From JAFDBW01 sp963723355 (GTDB lineage Bacteria; Desulfobacterota; Desulfuromonadia; Desulfuromonadales; BM103), in contig CAVRQQ010000010.1 in the NCBI GenBank assembly GCA_963723355.1, positions 96,038-160,037 on the forward strand: 64,000 bases of DNA, read 5' to 3'. Every line of letters starts with the position of its first letter. The first letter of the stretch is position 1. Positions 49,909 to 58,852 of the stretch are shown one piece after another. A model generated the notes under the pieces. The model made no database searches and was not told where the DNA came from. It worked only from the letters and a program-made list of their open reading frames with translations. Made by a program: the position numbers and the translations under genes.

Positions 49909-51215
49909 TCAACAGGGTCGCGTCAATCCGGGTCGCATGTATGATAGCCGGGGCAACCGAGGATGACAACTGTTTCCGTCAAGCGAGGTCATCTGCAGGG
50001 TCTTGATCAGTTCCCTGGCCGGCTGGTAGCCGGAGTGGATGCTGAGGGCTTTTTCGCAGTCGATCCGGGCCAGGGCGTATTGCTGCATGTCGTGATAGGT
50101 TTGGGCCCGACCAAAGAAACCGTCGGCACGACTCGGATTGATCTTATGATCGCGCGCTCAAAATCCTTCAATGCCCGGTCGTACTTTTTCAGAACCCGGT
50201 AGCAGAGTCCGCGATTGGCGTATCCCTGGTCACTGTCCGGATCGTACTTGATCGCGTTGGCAAAATCCTTGAGTGCCCGCTGATAGCTGCTCATGGCGAA
50301 ATATGCCATTCCCCGGTGGTTATAAACCAGCCCGCGTATTTTACGGTCAAGCTGCATGCCGAGCAACTGGGTATAAAGAGCGATCGCTGTTTCCAGGTCG
50401 TGGTTGCTGTGGGCCTCAAGCGCATGCAGCATGGTTTTTTCCAGATGACTGGCCATGGTCGAAGGGATCGGCCCCATTCTCGCGGGGGGCTCGTTCGCTG
50501 TCGGGTAAGAGATGGCAATGTCGTCCTCGCGATTGACGTTGCTTACAGCAATGGCCCGTCGCTTGTGACCGTGTCTGCGGATTTCCTTCTGATAATCACG
50601 AATCTCCTGGAAGATCAGGTCTGAAAGCGTCAGCGTGGCATTCAAAGAGGCCAGCTTGCGGCGGATCGACTGATTGGGCAGAGAAATGTCTGATTTGTAG
50701 ACCAGCTCGTGCTCCACTTCGGCCCAGGCATCCTGCAGGATGGTGCGCAGTTGGATTTCGCAAACTCTTTTCACGCCCGGCAGCAGCCGTCCGCGCTGAT
50801 GTGTTGCAAGTCGGATCGAATGGTGCACCGAATCGTAACCGAATTCGCGGAACGAGTGTTGGCTCGCCTTGCTCTCGGTTTCAAGCAGCTCGAAATGAAT
50901 CGCAATCAGGCTGGAGACGGTTTCGACATCTTCAAGGAAAGGACAGACTATGCGCAGCCCGAAAAAGTCGTTGATCGTGACGATGCGGTGGCCGCCGTTG
51001 GCGGTGTTGTGTTTGCGCAGCTTGTCGAAATACGCCTCGAAGCTCTTGACCCGAAACTTGATCGCCGCCGTGAGACCCTGTTGTTCGAGAATCAGGCGGA
51101 TCTCCTGGGCAAGCTGCTGCAATGCAGCTTTGTGCGCAGGCAGCTGTTTCTCGTAGAGGGCTTTTGCCTTGCTGCGCTCTGGTAATCGGAGGTGGCCCAT
51201 TGAGGGATCTTTCAT
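49909..51215 (-). CDS. RelA/SpoT-type alarmone synthetase with C-terminal TPRs (frameshifted)
   Basis: An N-terminal RelA/SpoT synthetase domain (about residues 45-185) with IKFRVKSFEAYFDKL, TINDFFGLRIVC, FGYDSVHHSIRL and CEIQLRTILQDAWAEVEHEL. These are the usual blocks of (p)ppGpp or ppApp synthetases. There is no HD hydrolase domain and no TGS or ACT. Residues from about 265 are TPR repeats (YNHRGMAYFAMSSYQRALKD, GYANRGLCYRVLKKYDRALK). The frame breaks near 50150, and a third repeat continues in another frame (ADGFFGRAQTYHDMQQYALA) to a stop at 49909. Reconstructed length is about 435 residues. Start ATG 51215 follows GGAG. Confidence 0.85.
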
Positions 51216-51398
51216 GCGGCAGAACTCCGGGCTGACATTTAATGGTTGTTTTGAGCTTACATTCTAACCTGAATCGGCTCAGTTTGCATCCTGCGCCCAC
51301 AGAATGAAATGCTGCCGACAGGTTGACGTTGACTCGGGCAATGGCATAGTTTACCAGATGTTATTAGGCTCCGGACGATCAAAAAAGGAAGCAGACGG

Positions 51399-52262
51399 AT
51401 GAGTTATGTTTACTTGAATGGCGAATTCATCAAGGCCGACGAGGCGATGGTCTCTGTGTTTGACCAGGGATTCCTCTACGGCGACGGCATCTTCGAAAGT
51501 TTCCGCTCGATTGGTGATCGCATCTATCAGTTCCCGCAACATTACCAGCGGCTCCTGCAGTCCGCAGAGGCTCTCAGCTACCCGATGACATTCACCCAGC
51601 AGGGACTCGAAGCGGTCCTGATGGAACTGCGCACCAGGAACGCCCTCGATGATGCCTACTACCGGATTACCATTACCCGGGGCAAGGGTCAGGTCGGTTT
51701 TCAGCGCGAAATGGGAAATGACCTGACCTGCCTGGTGATCGGCCGCGAGTTCCAGGGGTTTGATAGTGTTTTATACCAGCAGGGAATCCAGCTGCGGGTG
51801 GCGCAGACGCGCCGCAACGCCCCGGAGGCGATCAACCCGAAAATCAAATCGATCAGCAACCTCAACAGCCTGTTGGGCAAGCTCGAAGCCCGTGCGGCAG
51901 GTGCCTTCGAGGTTATCATGCTGAACAACAAGGAGCACATCTGCGAAGGGGCTTCGTCAAATATCTTCTGGGTCAAGGATAAGTGGATATTCACCCCGGA
52001 TGCATCCACCGGCCTGCTGGAAGGAGTAACCCGCTCAACGATCATGCGGCTGTGTGAGGAAACACTGAACCTGCGGGTGATCACCGGGGAGTTCAAGCTG
52101 CAGGATCTGAAATTCGCCGACGAGGTCTTCATCACCTCCACCTCGCTCGAAGTCATGCCGGTGGTCAAGGTTGATGATTTTACCGTCAATCAGGGTCTGG
52201 TCGGGCCGGTTACCCATCATTTGCGGCAGGAGTTGCATCGGGATATGGGTAAGCTGCCCTGA
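51399..52262 (+). CDS. class IV PLP aminotransferase (branched-chain or D-amino-acid type)
   Basis: A 287-residue fold-type IV enzyme. MSYVYLNGEFIKADEAMVSV and FDQGFLYGDGIFESFR are the family opening, the PLP lysine is in the INPKIKSISNLNSLLGKLEA region, and EGASSNIFWVKDKWIFTPD and TGLLEGVTRSTIM form the cofactor phosphate site. It could be a branched-chain aminotransferase (IlvE), a D-amino-acid aminotransferase or aminodeoxychorismate lyase. Sequence alone does not separate these with certainty. Complete, with GGAAGC before ATG. Confidence 0.85.
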   Translation: MSYVYLNGEFIKADEAMVSVFDQGFLYGDGIFESFRSIGDRIYQFPQHYQRLLQSAEALSYPMTFTQQGLEAVLMELRTRNALDDAYYRITITRGKGQVGFQREMGNDLTCLVIGREFQGFDSVLYQQGIQLRVAQTRRNAPEAINPKIKSISNLNSLLGKLEARAAGAFEVIMLNNKEHICEGASSNIFWVKDKWIFTPDASTGLLEGVTRSTIMRLCEETLNLRVITGEFKLQDLKFADEVFITSTSLEVMPVVKVDDFTVNQGLVGPVTHHLRQELHRDMGKLP

Positions 52263-52436
52263 AGCTTTACCTGTGTCGAACACGCTAAAAACTGATCTTC
52301 TGGAGAACTCTGACTAAAGAAAAACATGCGAAAAATAAATAACTTGCATTGTCCGGAATGGACGTGTTAAGTTAGCTCCAAGTTAAACGTTTGTGCAGCA
52401 GTTTGCCGGGCACGATTAAAGAGTTAATCAGTCAGG

Positions 52437-52475
52437 AAAAACCACACAGACCTCTTAGGGCTATGTGGTTTTTTT
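52437..52475 (+). terminator. intrinsic terminator in the cspA leader / ilvE-type gene 3' region
   Basis: AAAACCACA...TGTGGTTTT stem with a loop of about 12 bases and then a run of T. It lies 174 bases after the aminotransferase stop and 67 bases before the cold-shock start, so it either ends the first gene or acts as an attenuator in the leader of the second. Confidence 0.7.
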
Positions 52476-52541
52476 GTTTTACGCAGCAGGCAGGATTTGC
52501 ACACCAAGCAGAGTGTTGAAAAAACACGAGGAGTAGAAAAA

Positions 52542-52742
52542 ATGGCTGAAGGTACAGTAAAGTGGTTCAATGACGCAAAAGGGTTTGGTTTTATCGAGCA
52601 GGACAACGGTCCGGACGTTTTTGTCCACTTTTCGCAAATTCAGGGAGATGGCTTCAAGTCTCTTGCCGAAGGCGATCGGGTAAGCTTTGACGTCTCTGAT
52701 GGCGCTAAAGGCCCCCAGTCTTCGAATGTGCAGAGGGTCTAA
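52542..52742 (+). CDS. CspA-family cold-shock protein
   Basis: A 66-residue single-stranded nucleic-acid-binding protein: GTVKWFNDAKGFGFIEQDNG (RNP1 KGFGFI) and DVFVHFSQIQGDGFKSL (RNP2 VFVHFS). Complete and of normal length. ATG 52542 is inside a purine-rich leader (CACGAGGAGTAGAAAAA). Cold-shock family members serve as RNA chaperones; whether this one is cold-induced is not visible. Confidence 0.95.
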   Translation: MAEGTVKWFNDAKGFGFIEQDNGPDVFVHFSQIQGDGFKSLAEGDRVSFDVSDGAKGPQSSNVQRV

Positions 52743-52771
52743 CCTCTTCTTTGCACGAAGATAGACAGAAT

Positions 52772-52803
52772 AGCCCTGCGGATATTCCGTAGGGCTTTTT
52801 TTT
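52772..52803 (+). terminator. intrinsic terminator of the cold-shock gene
   Basis: AGCCCTGCGGA-TAT-TCCGTAGGGCT with a run of eight T, 30 bases after the stop codon. Confidence 0.9.
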
Positions 52804-52861
52804 GGCACTGCCTGGCTTTGAGTTGGATTCTGGGTCAGGTGCGAAACCAAAGGGGAACTTC

Positions 52862-53032
52862 ATGGGTCGTAAGCCGAATTATGGTTATGAAAAACGCCAG
52901 AAGGAAATAGCGAAAAAAGCCAAGAAGGAAGAGAAGAGAAAGCGCAAGTCTGGTGAAGAAGAAACTGCCGTTGAGGAGGAAAGTGTCACTCCTGCAGAAT
53001 CTTCGGACAACGTTTTAACACCGCCAGATTAA
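52862..53032 (+). CDS. small basic protein, unknown function
   Basis: A 56-residue protein beginning MGRKPNYGYEKRQKEIAKKA, with many lysines, then an acidic stretch (SGEEETAVEEESV) and a Pro-rich end. Short proteins with this MGRKPNYGxEKRQKE opening are common in proteobacteria and annotated as hypothetical. GGGGAA lies upstream of ATG. It follows the cold-shock terminator, so it is transcribed separately. Confidence 0.75.
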   Translation: MGRKPNYGYEKRQKEIAKKAKKEEKRKRKSGEEETAVEEESVTPAESSDNVLTPPD

Positions 53033-53074
53033 CCGGCCATCTCGTCCCAGGCCAAACAACTAGGGAGTCAAGTC

Positions 53075-53479
53075 ATGCCAAGCACTACGCTTGCCGCCGG
53101 CGATCCAATCGAGTCGCGTTGCACGAAATGCCGTAAAATCACCAATCACATTATCGTCGCCATGGCAGAGGACGCACCGGCCAAGGTCCAGTGCAACACC
53201 TGTAGCGGCCAGCACAAGTATCGTCCGCCCACGGTTCGAAAAAAACCCGCGCCGCGCCGCGCCGTTGATCCGGCAATCGCCGAACAGAAAGAGTGGCTGA
53301 AGCTGCAGCCTGATATAGAAGCCAAGGCAGCCACTACCTACACTATGGAAACCGCCTTCAAGGTGGGCTCCGTGATGAAGCACCCCAGGTTCGGCCTCGG
53401 GCTCGTGCAAGGCAATCTCGGCCCGCAGAAGGTTGAGGTCCTCTTTGAAGACGGCAAAAAAAAGATGCGCTGCCTGTAG
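53075..53479 (+). CDS. zinc-ribbon protein with C-terminal UvrD-tail-like domain
   Basis: A 134-residue protein. An N-terminal two-CxxC zinc site is present (SRCTKCRKITNHI and VQCNTCSGQHKY). The middle is basic (RKKPAPRRAVDP), and the C-terminal strand block VMKHPRFGLGLVQGNLG with VEVLFEDGKKKMRC resembles the small barrel at the end of UvrD/PcrA helicases and DUF3553 proteins, which contact RNA polymerase. A nucleic-acid or polymerase-related role is therefore an inference. The function is unassigned. Confidence 0.65.
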   Translation: MPSTTLAAGDPIESRCTKCRKITNHIIVAMAEDAPAKVQCNTCSGQHKYRPPTVRKKPAPRRAVDPAIAEQKEWLKLQPDIEAKAATTYTMETAFKVGSVMKHPRFGLGLVQGNLGPQKVEVLFEDGKKKMRCL

Positions 53480-53514
53480 GCAATTACACCCGCGACCGGA
53501 TTATGAAATTAAAC

Positions 53515-53544
53515 AAAGAGGCGCTCGATTCGAGCGCCTCTTTT
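53515..53544. terminator. bidirectional terminator
   Basis: AAAGAGGCGCTCG-ATT-CGAGCGCCTCTTTT is a perfect stem between two tail-to-tail genes (zinc-ribbon protein and ilvA), with A and T runs on both sides. Confidence 0.9.
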
Positions 53545-53564
53545 ACGTTCCATCCACGTCTCCG

Positions 53565-54773
53565 TCAATGCAGTACGCTGGCCCCGTAGCCCGCATCGCG
53601 CAGGCCGGTCAGGATCTCCCCGATATGTTCCGGCCCCTTGGTTTCGAGCTCCAGGTGAACTTCCGCCTGACCCAGGGGGACGCCGGTGTTGCGACGGTCG
53701 TGACTGACGTGGAAGATGTTGGCACCGAGCTCTGCGACCAGGGCCGCCAGGCGGGCCAGAGCCCCGGGCGAGTCGTCCAGTTCGATCCGGATCATGAGGA
53801 AGCGGCCTTCGGCGAGCATCCCCCGTTCGACGACTCTGGAGATGGTCTGCACGTCAATGTTGCCGCCGGATAAGATCACGACGGTCTTGCCGCTGGCCAC
53901 TCCGGGTTTGCCGTAGAGCAGAGCCGCCAGTCCGACTGCGCCGGCACCTTCCACGACCAGCTTGGATTTCTCCATCAGGCCGACGATCGCATGGGCGATC
54001 TCCTCTTCCTCGACGGTGACGATCTCGTCGACCAGTGCCTCGATGACCGGGAAGGTCAGTGTGCCGACCTGCTTGAGGGCAATCCCGTCCGCCAGGGAAC
54101 GGGCCGCCGCCAGGGTGGTGATGGCGCCGGCCTGGCGCGACAACAGGGCCGCCGGGGCACTGGCGGCCTCAACCCCGACTATGCGGATATCCGGCCTGAT
54201 CCCCTTGGCCGCGGTGGCGACCCCGGAAATCAGTCCGCCGCCGCCGATCGGTACCACCAGGGTGTCCGCATCGGCCAGATCGGCCATAATCTCGAGGCCG
54301 ACCGTACCTTGGCCGGCCATAATCAGCTCATGATCGAAAGCCGGCACATAGAGCATCTCCAAGTCCTTCTCCAGTTGCCTGGCCAGGACGGTGGCCTCGT
54401 CGTAGTTGACCCCGTGCAGCCTGACCTCCGCGCCGTAATCGCGGGTGGCCAGAATCTTGGCGATCGGCGTGTTCTCCGGCATCACAACCAGTGACGGAAT
54501 CTTCGCCTGGGTTGCGGCGAAAGCCACCCCCTGGGCATGGTTGCCGGCCGAGGCGGTGATCAGCCCGTTCCTCAGCAGCGCCGGAGGCTGTTTGTCGAGG
54601 AAATTAAGGGCGCCGCGGATCTTGAAGGATCCGGTTCGCTGGAGGTTCTCGCATTTGAAGTACAGCGGGTAGCCGAGGCGCTCTGAAAAGTGGTGGGAAT
54701 AGATCAGCTCGGTGCGGCGAAAGCGCCCCTTAAGGTTTGTTTCTGCTGCACGAATGGCATCGAGATCAAACAT
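53565..54773 (-). CDS. ilvA: threonine ammonia-lyase with ACT domain
   Basis: A 402-residue PLP enzyme, with the lysine in TGSFKIRGALNFL, GGGGLISGVATAAKGI, and the PLP-site LSGGNIDVQTISRV, followed by an ACT domain (MIRIELDDSPGALARLAALV). It makes 2-oxobutanoate from threonine for isoleucine synthesis, or serves in degradation; the short catabolic type (tdcB) also carries such an ACT. ATG 54773 is behind GGAGGAG. Complete. Confidence 0.9.
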   Translation of the reverse strand: MFDLDAIRAAETNLKGRFRRTELIYSHHFSERLGYPLYFKCENLQRTGSFKIRGALNFLDKQPPALLRNGLITASAGNHAQGVAFAATQAKIPSLVVMPENTPIAKILATRDYGAEVRLHGVNYDEATVLARQLEKDLEMLYVPAFDHELIMAGQGTVGLEIMADLADADTLVVPIGGGGLISGVATAAKGIRPDIRIVGVEAASAPAALLSRQAGAITTLAAARSLADGIALKQVGTLTFPVIEALVDEIVTVEEEEIAHAIVGLMEKSKLVVEGAGAVGLAALLYGKPGVASGKTVVILSGGNIDVQTISRVVERGMLAEGRFLMIRIELDDSPGALARLAALVAELGANIFHVSHDRRNTGVPLGQAEVHLELETKGPEHIGEILTGLRDAGYGASVLH

Positions 54774-54857
54774 CTTGCTCCTCCGGCGGTTTTTACAAGG
54801 ATAACTGCTGGAGGGGCTTAGACAACAGTTTCGTTTTAGTCCGGAGGGACTCAATCA

Positions 54858-55019
54858 ATGCGCGCCCTGTATCGGGGTGGTTACAACCCGGGCCCGATCG
54901 ACGGCATCATCGGCCGGCAGACCATGGCTGACTGTCAACGCCTTCCAGAAAGACTTCAACCTGACAGTGCCGATTACCTGATCATCGAAACGGTCAGGGC
55001 CCTGGACACTAATTACTGA
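54858..55019 (+). pseudogene. remnant of a peptidoglycan-binding domain (PG_binding_1)
   Basis: From ATG 54858 (behind CGGAGGGAC) the frame reads ALYRGGYNPGPIDGIIGRQT, the classic PG_binding_1 pattern of GYxPGPxDGxxGxxT. One shift near 54930 gives VNAFQKDFNLTV, and another near 54970 gives YLIIETVRALDTNY before the TGA at 55017. The motif is complete only if two indels are corrected. It covers about 53 residues, one domain, with no enzymatic partner. It is either a broken small gene or a leftover of a larger one. Confidence 0.65.
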
Positions 55020-55092
55020 ACGTCCCGGTAACGTTAACCCTTAGCAAGCCTGAATCGTGAATCCTCCCGATTTTTTTGCTCTGTTGACCGGG

Positions 55093-56229
55093 CTATTCAG
55101 CAAAGCGCGGGATGCGCTGCACCGCCAACAGGGAGACCAGGCTGAGCAGGGCTCCGGCGACAAACGGGATGCGGTAATCGATCATCCAGAGGGCACCGCC
55201 GATCGCCGGCATGACCACTGCGGCAATGTGGTTGATGGTGAAGCCGACCGCCATGCTCGGCGCAATATCCGCCGGGTCTGCGACCTTCTGGAAATAGGTG
55301 CGGATGGCGATGGCAAAGTTGAACAGGATGTGGTCGAGGATGTACATCGCGACCACCAGCAGCTTCGAGTCGGTAAAGGCATAGACCAGGAACACGCCGA
55401 TCAGTCCGCCATATTCGATAGACAGAATCCAGCGCTCACCGAAGCGGACAATCGCCCGGCCGATTGCGGGGCTTAGCACGAAATTGACGGCGTTGTTGAC
55501 GACGAACAGCAGAGTGATTTCGGTGACCGTGAAGTGGAAGACCTTGACCAGCAGATAGACGGAGAAGGCGATGAAAATCTGCCGCCTGGCCCCGGCCATG
55601 AAGGTCAGGAAGTAATACAGGGAGTACCTGCGCCGGAAGATCATCTTGCGGTGCTGCGGCGCCACCTGCTGGTGGGTCGGGTCCTGCAGCAGTCCCCAGA
55701 TGCCGGCAGCCACAACCAGGCCACCGATCGTCAGGAACATGACCTTGTAACTGAACACCATCCCCATCAGGTAAAGCAGCAGGCCGACGACGATACTGGT
55801 CGCCGCAGCGAGGCTGCGCAGCCGGCCGAAGATCAACGGAGAGGTCGCGGTGCTGAAATATTGCAGGGTCAGTGACTGGTTGGTGGTTTCATAATAATGA
55901 AAGCCGAAGCTCATGATCAGCGTGGTGATGATCAGGCCGGTAAAGCTCGGAAAGAGCCCCGTCAGTGCGGTGCCGATACCGAGAAACACGATGGAGAGGG
56001 CCGAGAGCCGGTGTTCCCTGATGACCAGCATGACGAACACCGCCAACAGGGCCAGGAACCCAGGGATTTCCCGCACCGAGCCGATGATCCCGACCTGCAG
56101 GCCGTCAAGGCCGGCGATCTCCACGGCGAAGTTGTTGAACAGGATCATCCAGCACTGCAGCCCGACTACTGAGGCGGCCGTCTGAACAATCAGAAAACGC
56201 AGCATGGGGCGCTGTTCGCTTGTCACCAT
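55093..56229 (-). CDS. MFS-type transporter
   Basis: A 378-residue membrane protein with about eleven or twelve helices (WMILFNNFAVEIAGLDGLQV, IPGFLALLAVFVMLVIREHR, HILFNFAIAIRTYFQKVADP). The major-facilitator loop motif FGRLRSLAAATSIV is recognisable. The substrate is unknown. It ends 73 bases after the peptidoglycan-binding remnant. ATG 56229 is preferred over an upstream frame to 56259. Confidence 0.8.
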   Translation of the reverse strand: MVTSEQRPMLRFLIVQTAASVVGLQCWMILFNNFAVEIAGLDGLQVGIIGSVREIPGFLALLAVFVMLVIREHRLSALSIVFLGIGTALTGLFPSFTGLIITTLIMSFGFHYYETTNQSLTLQYFSTATSPLIFGRLRSLAAATSIVVGLLLYLMGMVFSYKVMFLTIGGLVVAAGIWGLLQDPTHQQVAPQHRKMIFRRRYSLYYFLTFMAGARRQIFIAFSVYLLVKVFHFTVTEITLLFVVNNAVNFVLSPAIGRAIVRFGERWILSIEYGGLIGVFLVYAFTDSKLLVVAMYILDHILFNFAIAIRTYFQKVADPADIAPSMAVGFTINHIAAVVMPAIGGALWMIDYRIPFVAGALLSLVSLLAVQRIPRFAE

Positions 56230-56281
56230 CCAGGGAGCCTTTGTCGATCTGGGGAGCACTTCCGCGGTTGTCCCTCGATGG

Positions 56282-56608
56282 CTATTTGCGTCGCTGTGGA
56301 GTTCGCGGGGTCTTGCCGGGAGGGCGCTTCGCTGCCGGCCCTTCGGACTGTTTCGGTCGCGCCGCGGTGACGCTGATGCAGCGGTCGATCAGGTAGGTGC
56401 CGTCCAGTGAGAGCGCATCCTTGGCCTGGGCCGGGGTTGCCATGCGGATGAAGGCTGAGCCTTTGAAGAGTCCGGACTTCGGGTCCTTGACCATGTGCAC
56501 CGAGTTTACCGTACCGAACAGGACGAACAGCTTGCGCAGATCCTCTTCTTCGGCGGAGAAGGAAATTTCCGAGATGTAGAGTTCTCTGCCACTAACCGGG
56601 GTCTTCAT
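56282..56608 (-). CDS. RNA-recognition-motif (RRM) protein
   Basis: A 108-residue protein with a single RRM: ELYISEISFSAEEEDLRKLF (RNP2 LYISEI) and GLFKGSAFIRMATPAQAKDA (RNP1 KGSAFIRM), then a basic tail (KRPPGKTPRTPQRRK). Bacterial single-RRM proteins bind RNA, and several are cold-associated; the RNA target here is unknown. The RRM is followed by a Pro/Arg-rich extension. Confidence 0.87.
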   Translation of the reverse strand: MKTPVSGRELYISEISFSAEEEDLRKLFVLFGTVNSVHMVKDPKSGLFKGSAFIRMATPAQAKDALSLDGTYLIDRCISVTAARPKQSEGPAAKRPPGKTPRTPQRRK

Positions 56609-56660
56609 GGTCACAATCTTTCACGGTGCAGGACGCCCGGCATCCGGGAGTCAGTACGGG

Positions 56661-57584
56661 TCAAGCCGGAGGGACACTCTCGATCCGGTTCCGTCCGTTG
56701 TGCTTGGCGGTGTACATTGCGTCATCGGCCAGGCGGATCAGGTCTGTAATCGTGGTGATTTTTTCATGCGGCATCACTGCGACGCCAATACTTACGCTGA
56801 TCCTCAGCTTGCTGAGCGGGCCGGTAAACTCGATATCCTGGATGCTCTGGCGCAGCCGTTCGGCGACCAGATTCGCTCCTTTGAGCGAGGTCTCCGGCAG
56901 GAGCAGGGCGAATTCCTCGCCGCCGAAACGGGCCGCTGAATCATACTGGCGCAGCGTCGCCTTTATCTCCCAGGCGGTGGATTGCAGGACCTTGTCGCCA
57001 AGCTGGTGGCCGTAGGTGTCGTTGACCTGCTTGAAATGGTCGAGGTCGACCATCAGCAGGGCAAACGGACTGCCGACCCGGCTGCTGCGGTCAAACTCCG
57101 CCTCGAGGGTGGTCATCATGTGCCGGCGGTTGTGCAGTTCGGTCAGCGGGTCAGTCTGAGCCAGTTTCTGCAGCAGCTGGTTGTTCTCTTTGAGGTTGTC
57201 CTGCAGGGCCTTGATCTTCAGGTGAACCTTGACCCGGGCCAGTAATTCCTCAGGGCTGAACGGCTTGGTCAGATAGTCGCTGGCGCCTTGTTCGAGAGCC
57301 TTGACCTTGGTCTCCATCACGTCATGGCTGGTCAGCAGCAGGATCGGAATGTCTTGCAGCTCCTTGCGGGCGCTGACCATGGCCAGGAACTTGAAGCCAT
57401 CCATGCCCGGCATTTCGACATCGCACAAAACGATGTCGATCTTTTCATTGAGCAGGGTTTTCAGCCCCTCGAGACCGTTGCCGGCCTCAAAGTAGTCGCT
57501 GAACAGGTCGGTGCCGTGCAGGGTATCGAGAATCTGCTGACGGACCGACTTGGTATCATCAATGATCAGGATCGCATTGCCCAT
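56661..57584 (-). CDS. response regulator with GGDEF output (PleD-like)
   Basis: A 307-residue protein. The REC domain (residues 1-120) has the acidic pocket IDD, the phosphorylation Asp in VLCDVEMPGMDGF and TSHD/KPF. A helical linker leads to a GGDEF domain (145-305) with ARFGGEEFALLLPE (GGEEF, active) and DPLTELHNRRHM. It should make cyclic di-GMP when phosphorylated. There is no histidine kinase next to it. ATG 57584 is used; the frame extends to 57629. Confidence 0.92.
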   Translation of the reverse strand: MGNAILIIDDTKSVRQQILDTLHGTDLFSDYFEAGNGLEGLKTLLNEKIDIVLCDVEMPGMDGFKFLAMVSARKELQDIPILLLTSHDVMETKVKALEQGASDYLTKPFSPEELLARVKVHLKIKALQDNLKENNQLLQKLAQTDPLTELHNRRHMMTTLEAEFDRSSRVGSPFALLMVDLDHFKQVNDTYGHQLGDKVLQSTAWEIKATLRQYDSAARFGGEEFALLLPETSLKGANLVAERLRQSIQDIEFTGPLSKLRISVSIGVAVMPHEKITTITDLIRLADDAMYTAKHNGRNRIESVPPA

Positions 57585-57796
57585 CCAACCACCTCTCCGC
57601 AATAACGAAAGCAACCTTGCTGATTCCAAGATAGCCGTGTTTGTCGTTCGCGTCCAGACCGATTAAACTTTTTGTTGAATTATCAACCGGGATTGCGCAC
57701 ACTTGATCAGTGACCGTTCACCGGTTTCTTTTCTGGACCGGCCAGGAAGAAAACGGCAGACGAATTGAGACTCTTTAAAAGTTTAAGGGACCGCTT

Positions 57797-58831
57797 ATGA
57801 AAATCGCCATATTGGGGCTTGCCCAGACGGGCAAGAAAACTCTCTTCACCCTGTTGACCGGTCGGCCCGTGCCGGCCACCCGCAAAGCCGGAGAGTCGAT
57901 CGAGGGCGTGGCCTCGATCCGCGACAGCCGGGTGGACGCCCTGAGCGACCTTTACCGACCGAAAAAAACCACCTACGCCGAAAACCAGTTCGTGCTCTGC
58001 CCCGATGTCAGCGACAGCGGCAGCACCTCGCGACTCTGGATGGACCCGGCGCGACGCTGTGATCTGCTCTGCGTGCTGATCCGGGCCTTCGATTCGCCGG
58101 ATGTCTTCCACCCCTCCGGCTCGGTGGACCCGGAACGCGATCGGGCGTTGATTGAATCGGAACTCTTGCTGGCCGACATGCAGCTGGTGGAGACCCGCCT
58201 GCAGCGCCTTGCCAAGGAGAAGAAGGGCGGTCAGACCCAGACCCAGATACTGGAGGAGGAGATTCTGAACCGTTTCAGCGCGGTCCTGGAGGAGGAGAAG
58301 TTTCTCTCCACGGTGAAGCTCGAGCCCAACGAGGAGCAGGTGATCAAGAGCCTCGACCTGGTGACCCGCACACCGCTGATTTACGCCTACAACGTCTCCG
58401 AGGATGAGATCGGCAAAGATTTCGGTGCCGACGTGTTCAGCATCTCCTGCGAGATCGAGAGTGAGATCGCCGGCATTGAAGACGAAGTGGAGCGCCTGGA
58501 GTTCATGACCGAGTTGGGGATTACCGAGCCGAGCCTTGATCGCATCAATGCCGCCCTGTACGATGCGCTGGGCCTGATGAGCTTCTACACCACCGGCGAG
58601 GACGAGTGCCGCGCCTGGACGATCCGCAAGGGTTCCACCGCACCGGTGGCCGGCGGCAAGATCCACAGCGATATCGAGCGCGGCTTTATCCGGGTTGAAG
58701 TAATGAAATTCGACGACCTGATCGCCGCCGGGTCGGAGCAGAAGGTCAAACAGGCGGGCAAGATGCAGCTCAACGGCAAGGATTATGTAATCGAAGACGG
58801 TGACATCTGCCACTTCCTGTTTAATGTCTGA
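57797..58831 (+). CDS. YchF/DUF933-type GTPase-like protein with altered Walker A
   Basis: A 344-residue relative of YchF/Obg ATPases. The N-terminal nucleotide-binding motif is ILGLAQTGKKTLFTLLTG, where the residue after GK is Lys, not the usual Ser/Thr. A G3-like DxxG is not evident. The middle has the YchF-type coiled pair of helices, and the C-terminus has the TGS-like DUF933 block (TGEDECRAWTIRKGSTAPVA, IHSDIERGFIRVEVMKFDDL). YchF binds ribosomes and ATP. The altered motif may mean reduced nucleotide use. No intron-like oddity; complete. A cupin gene follows by 21 bases. Confidence 0.82.
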   Translation: MKIAILGLAQTGKKTLFTLLTGRPVPATRKAGESIEGVASIRDSRVDALSDLYRPKKTTYAENQFVLCPDVSDSGSTSRLWMDPARRCDLLCVLIRAFDSPDVFHPSGSVDPERDRALIESELLLADMQLVETRLQRLAKEKKGGQTQTQILEEEILNRFSAVLEEEKFLSTVKLEPNEEQVIKSLDLVTRTPLIYAYNVSEDEIGKDFGADVFSISCEIESEIAGIEDEVERLEFMTELGITEPSLDRINAALYDALGLMSFYTTGEDECRAWTIRKGSTAPVAGGKIHSDIERGFIRVEVMKFDDLIAAGSEQKVKQAGKMQLNGKDYVIEDGDICHFLFNV

Positions 58832-58852
58832 AAAACTTCAAGGAGCTTGACG

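Noticed and set aside
57707..58813. 368-codon open frame opposite the YchF-like gene
   Set aside because: The plus-strand frame carries the P-loop and the DUF933 domain; the antisense frame has none and its length is a by-product of GC content.
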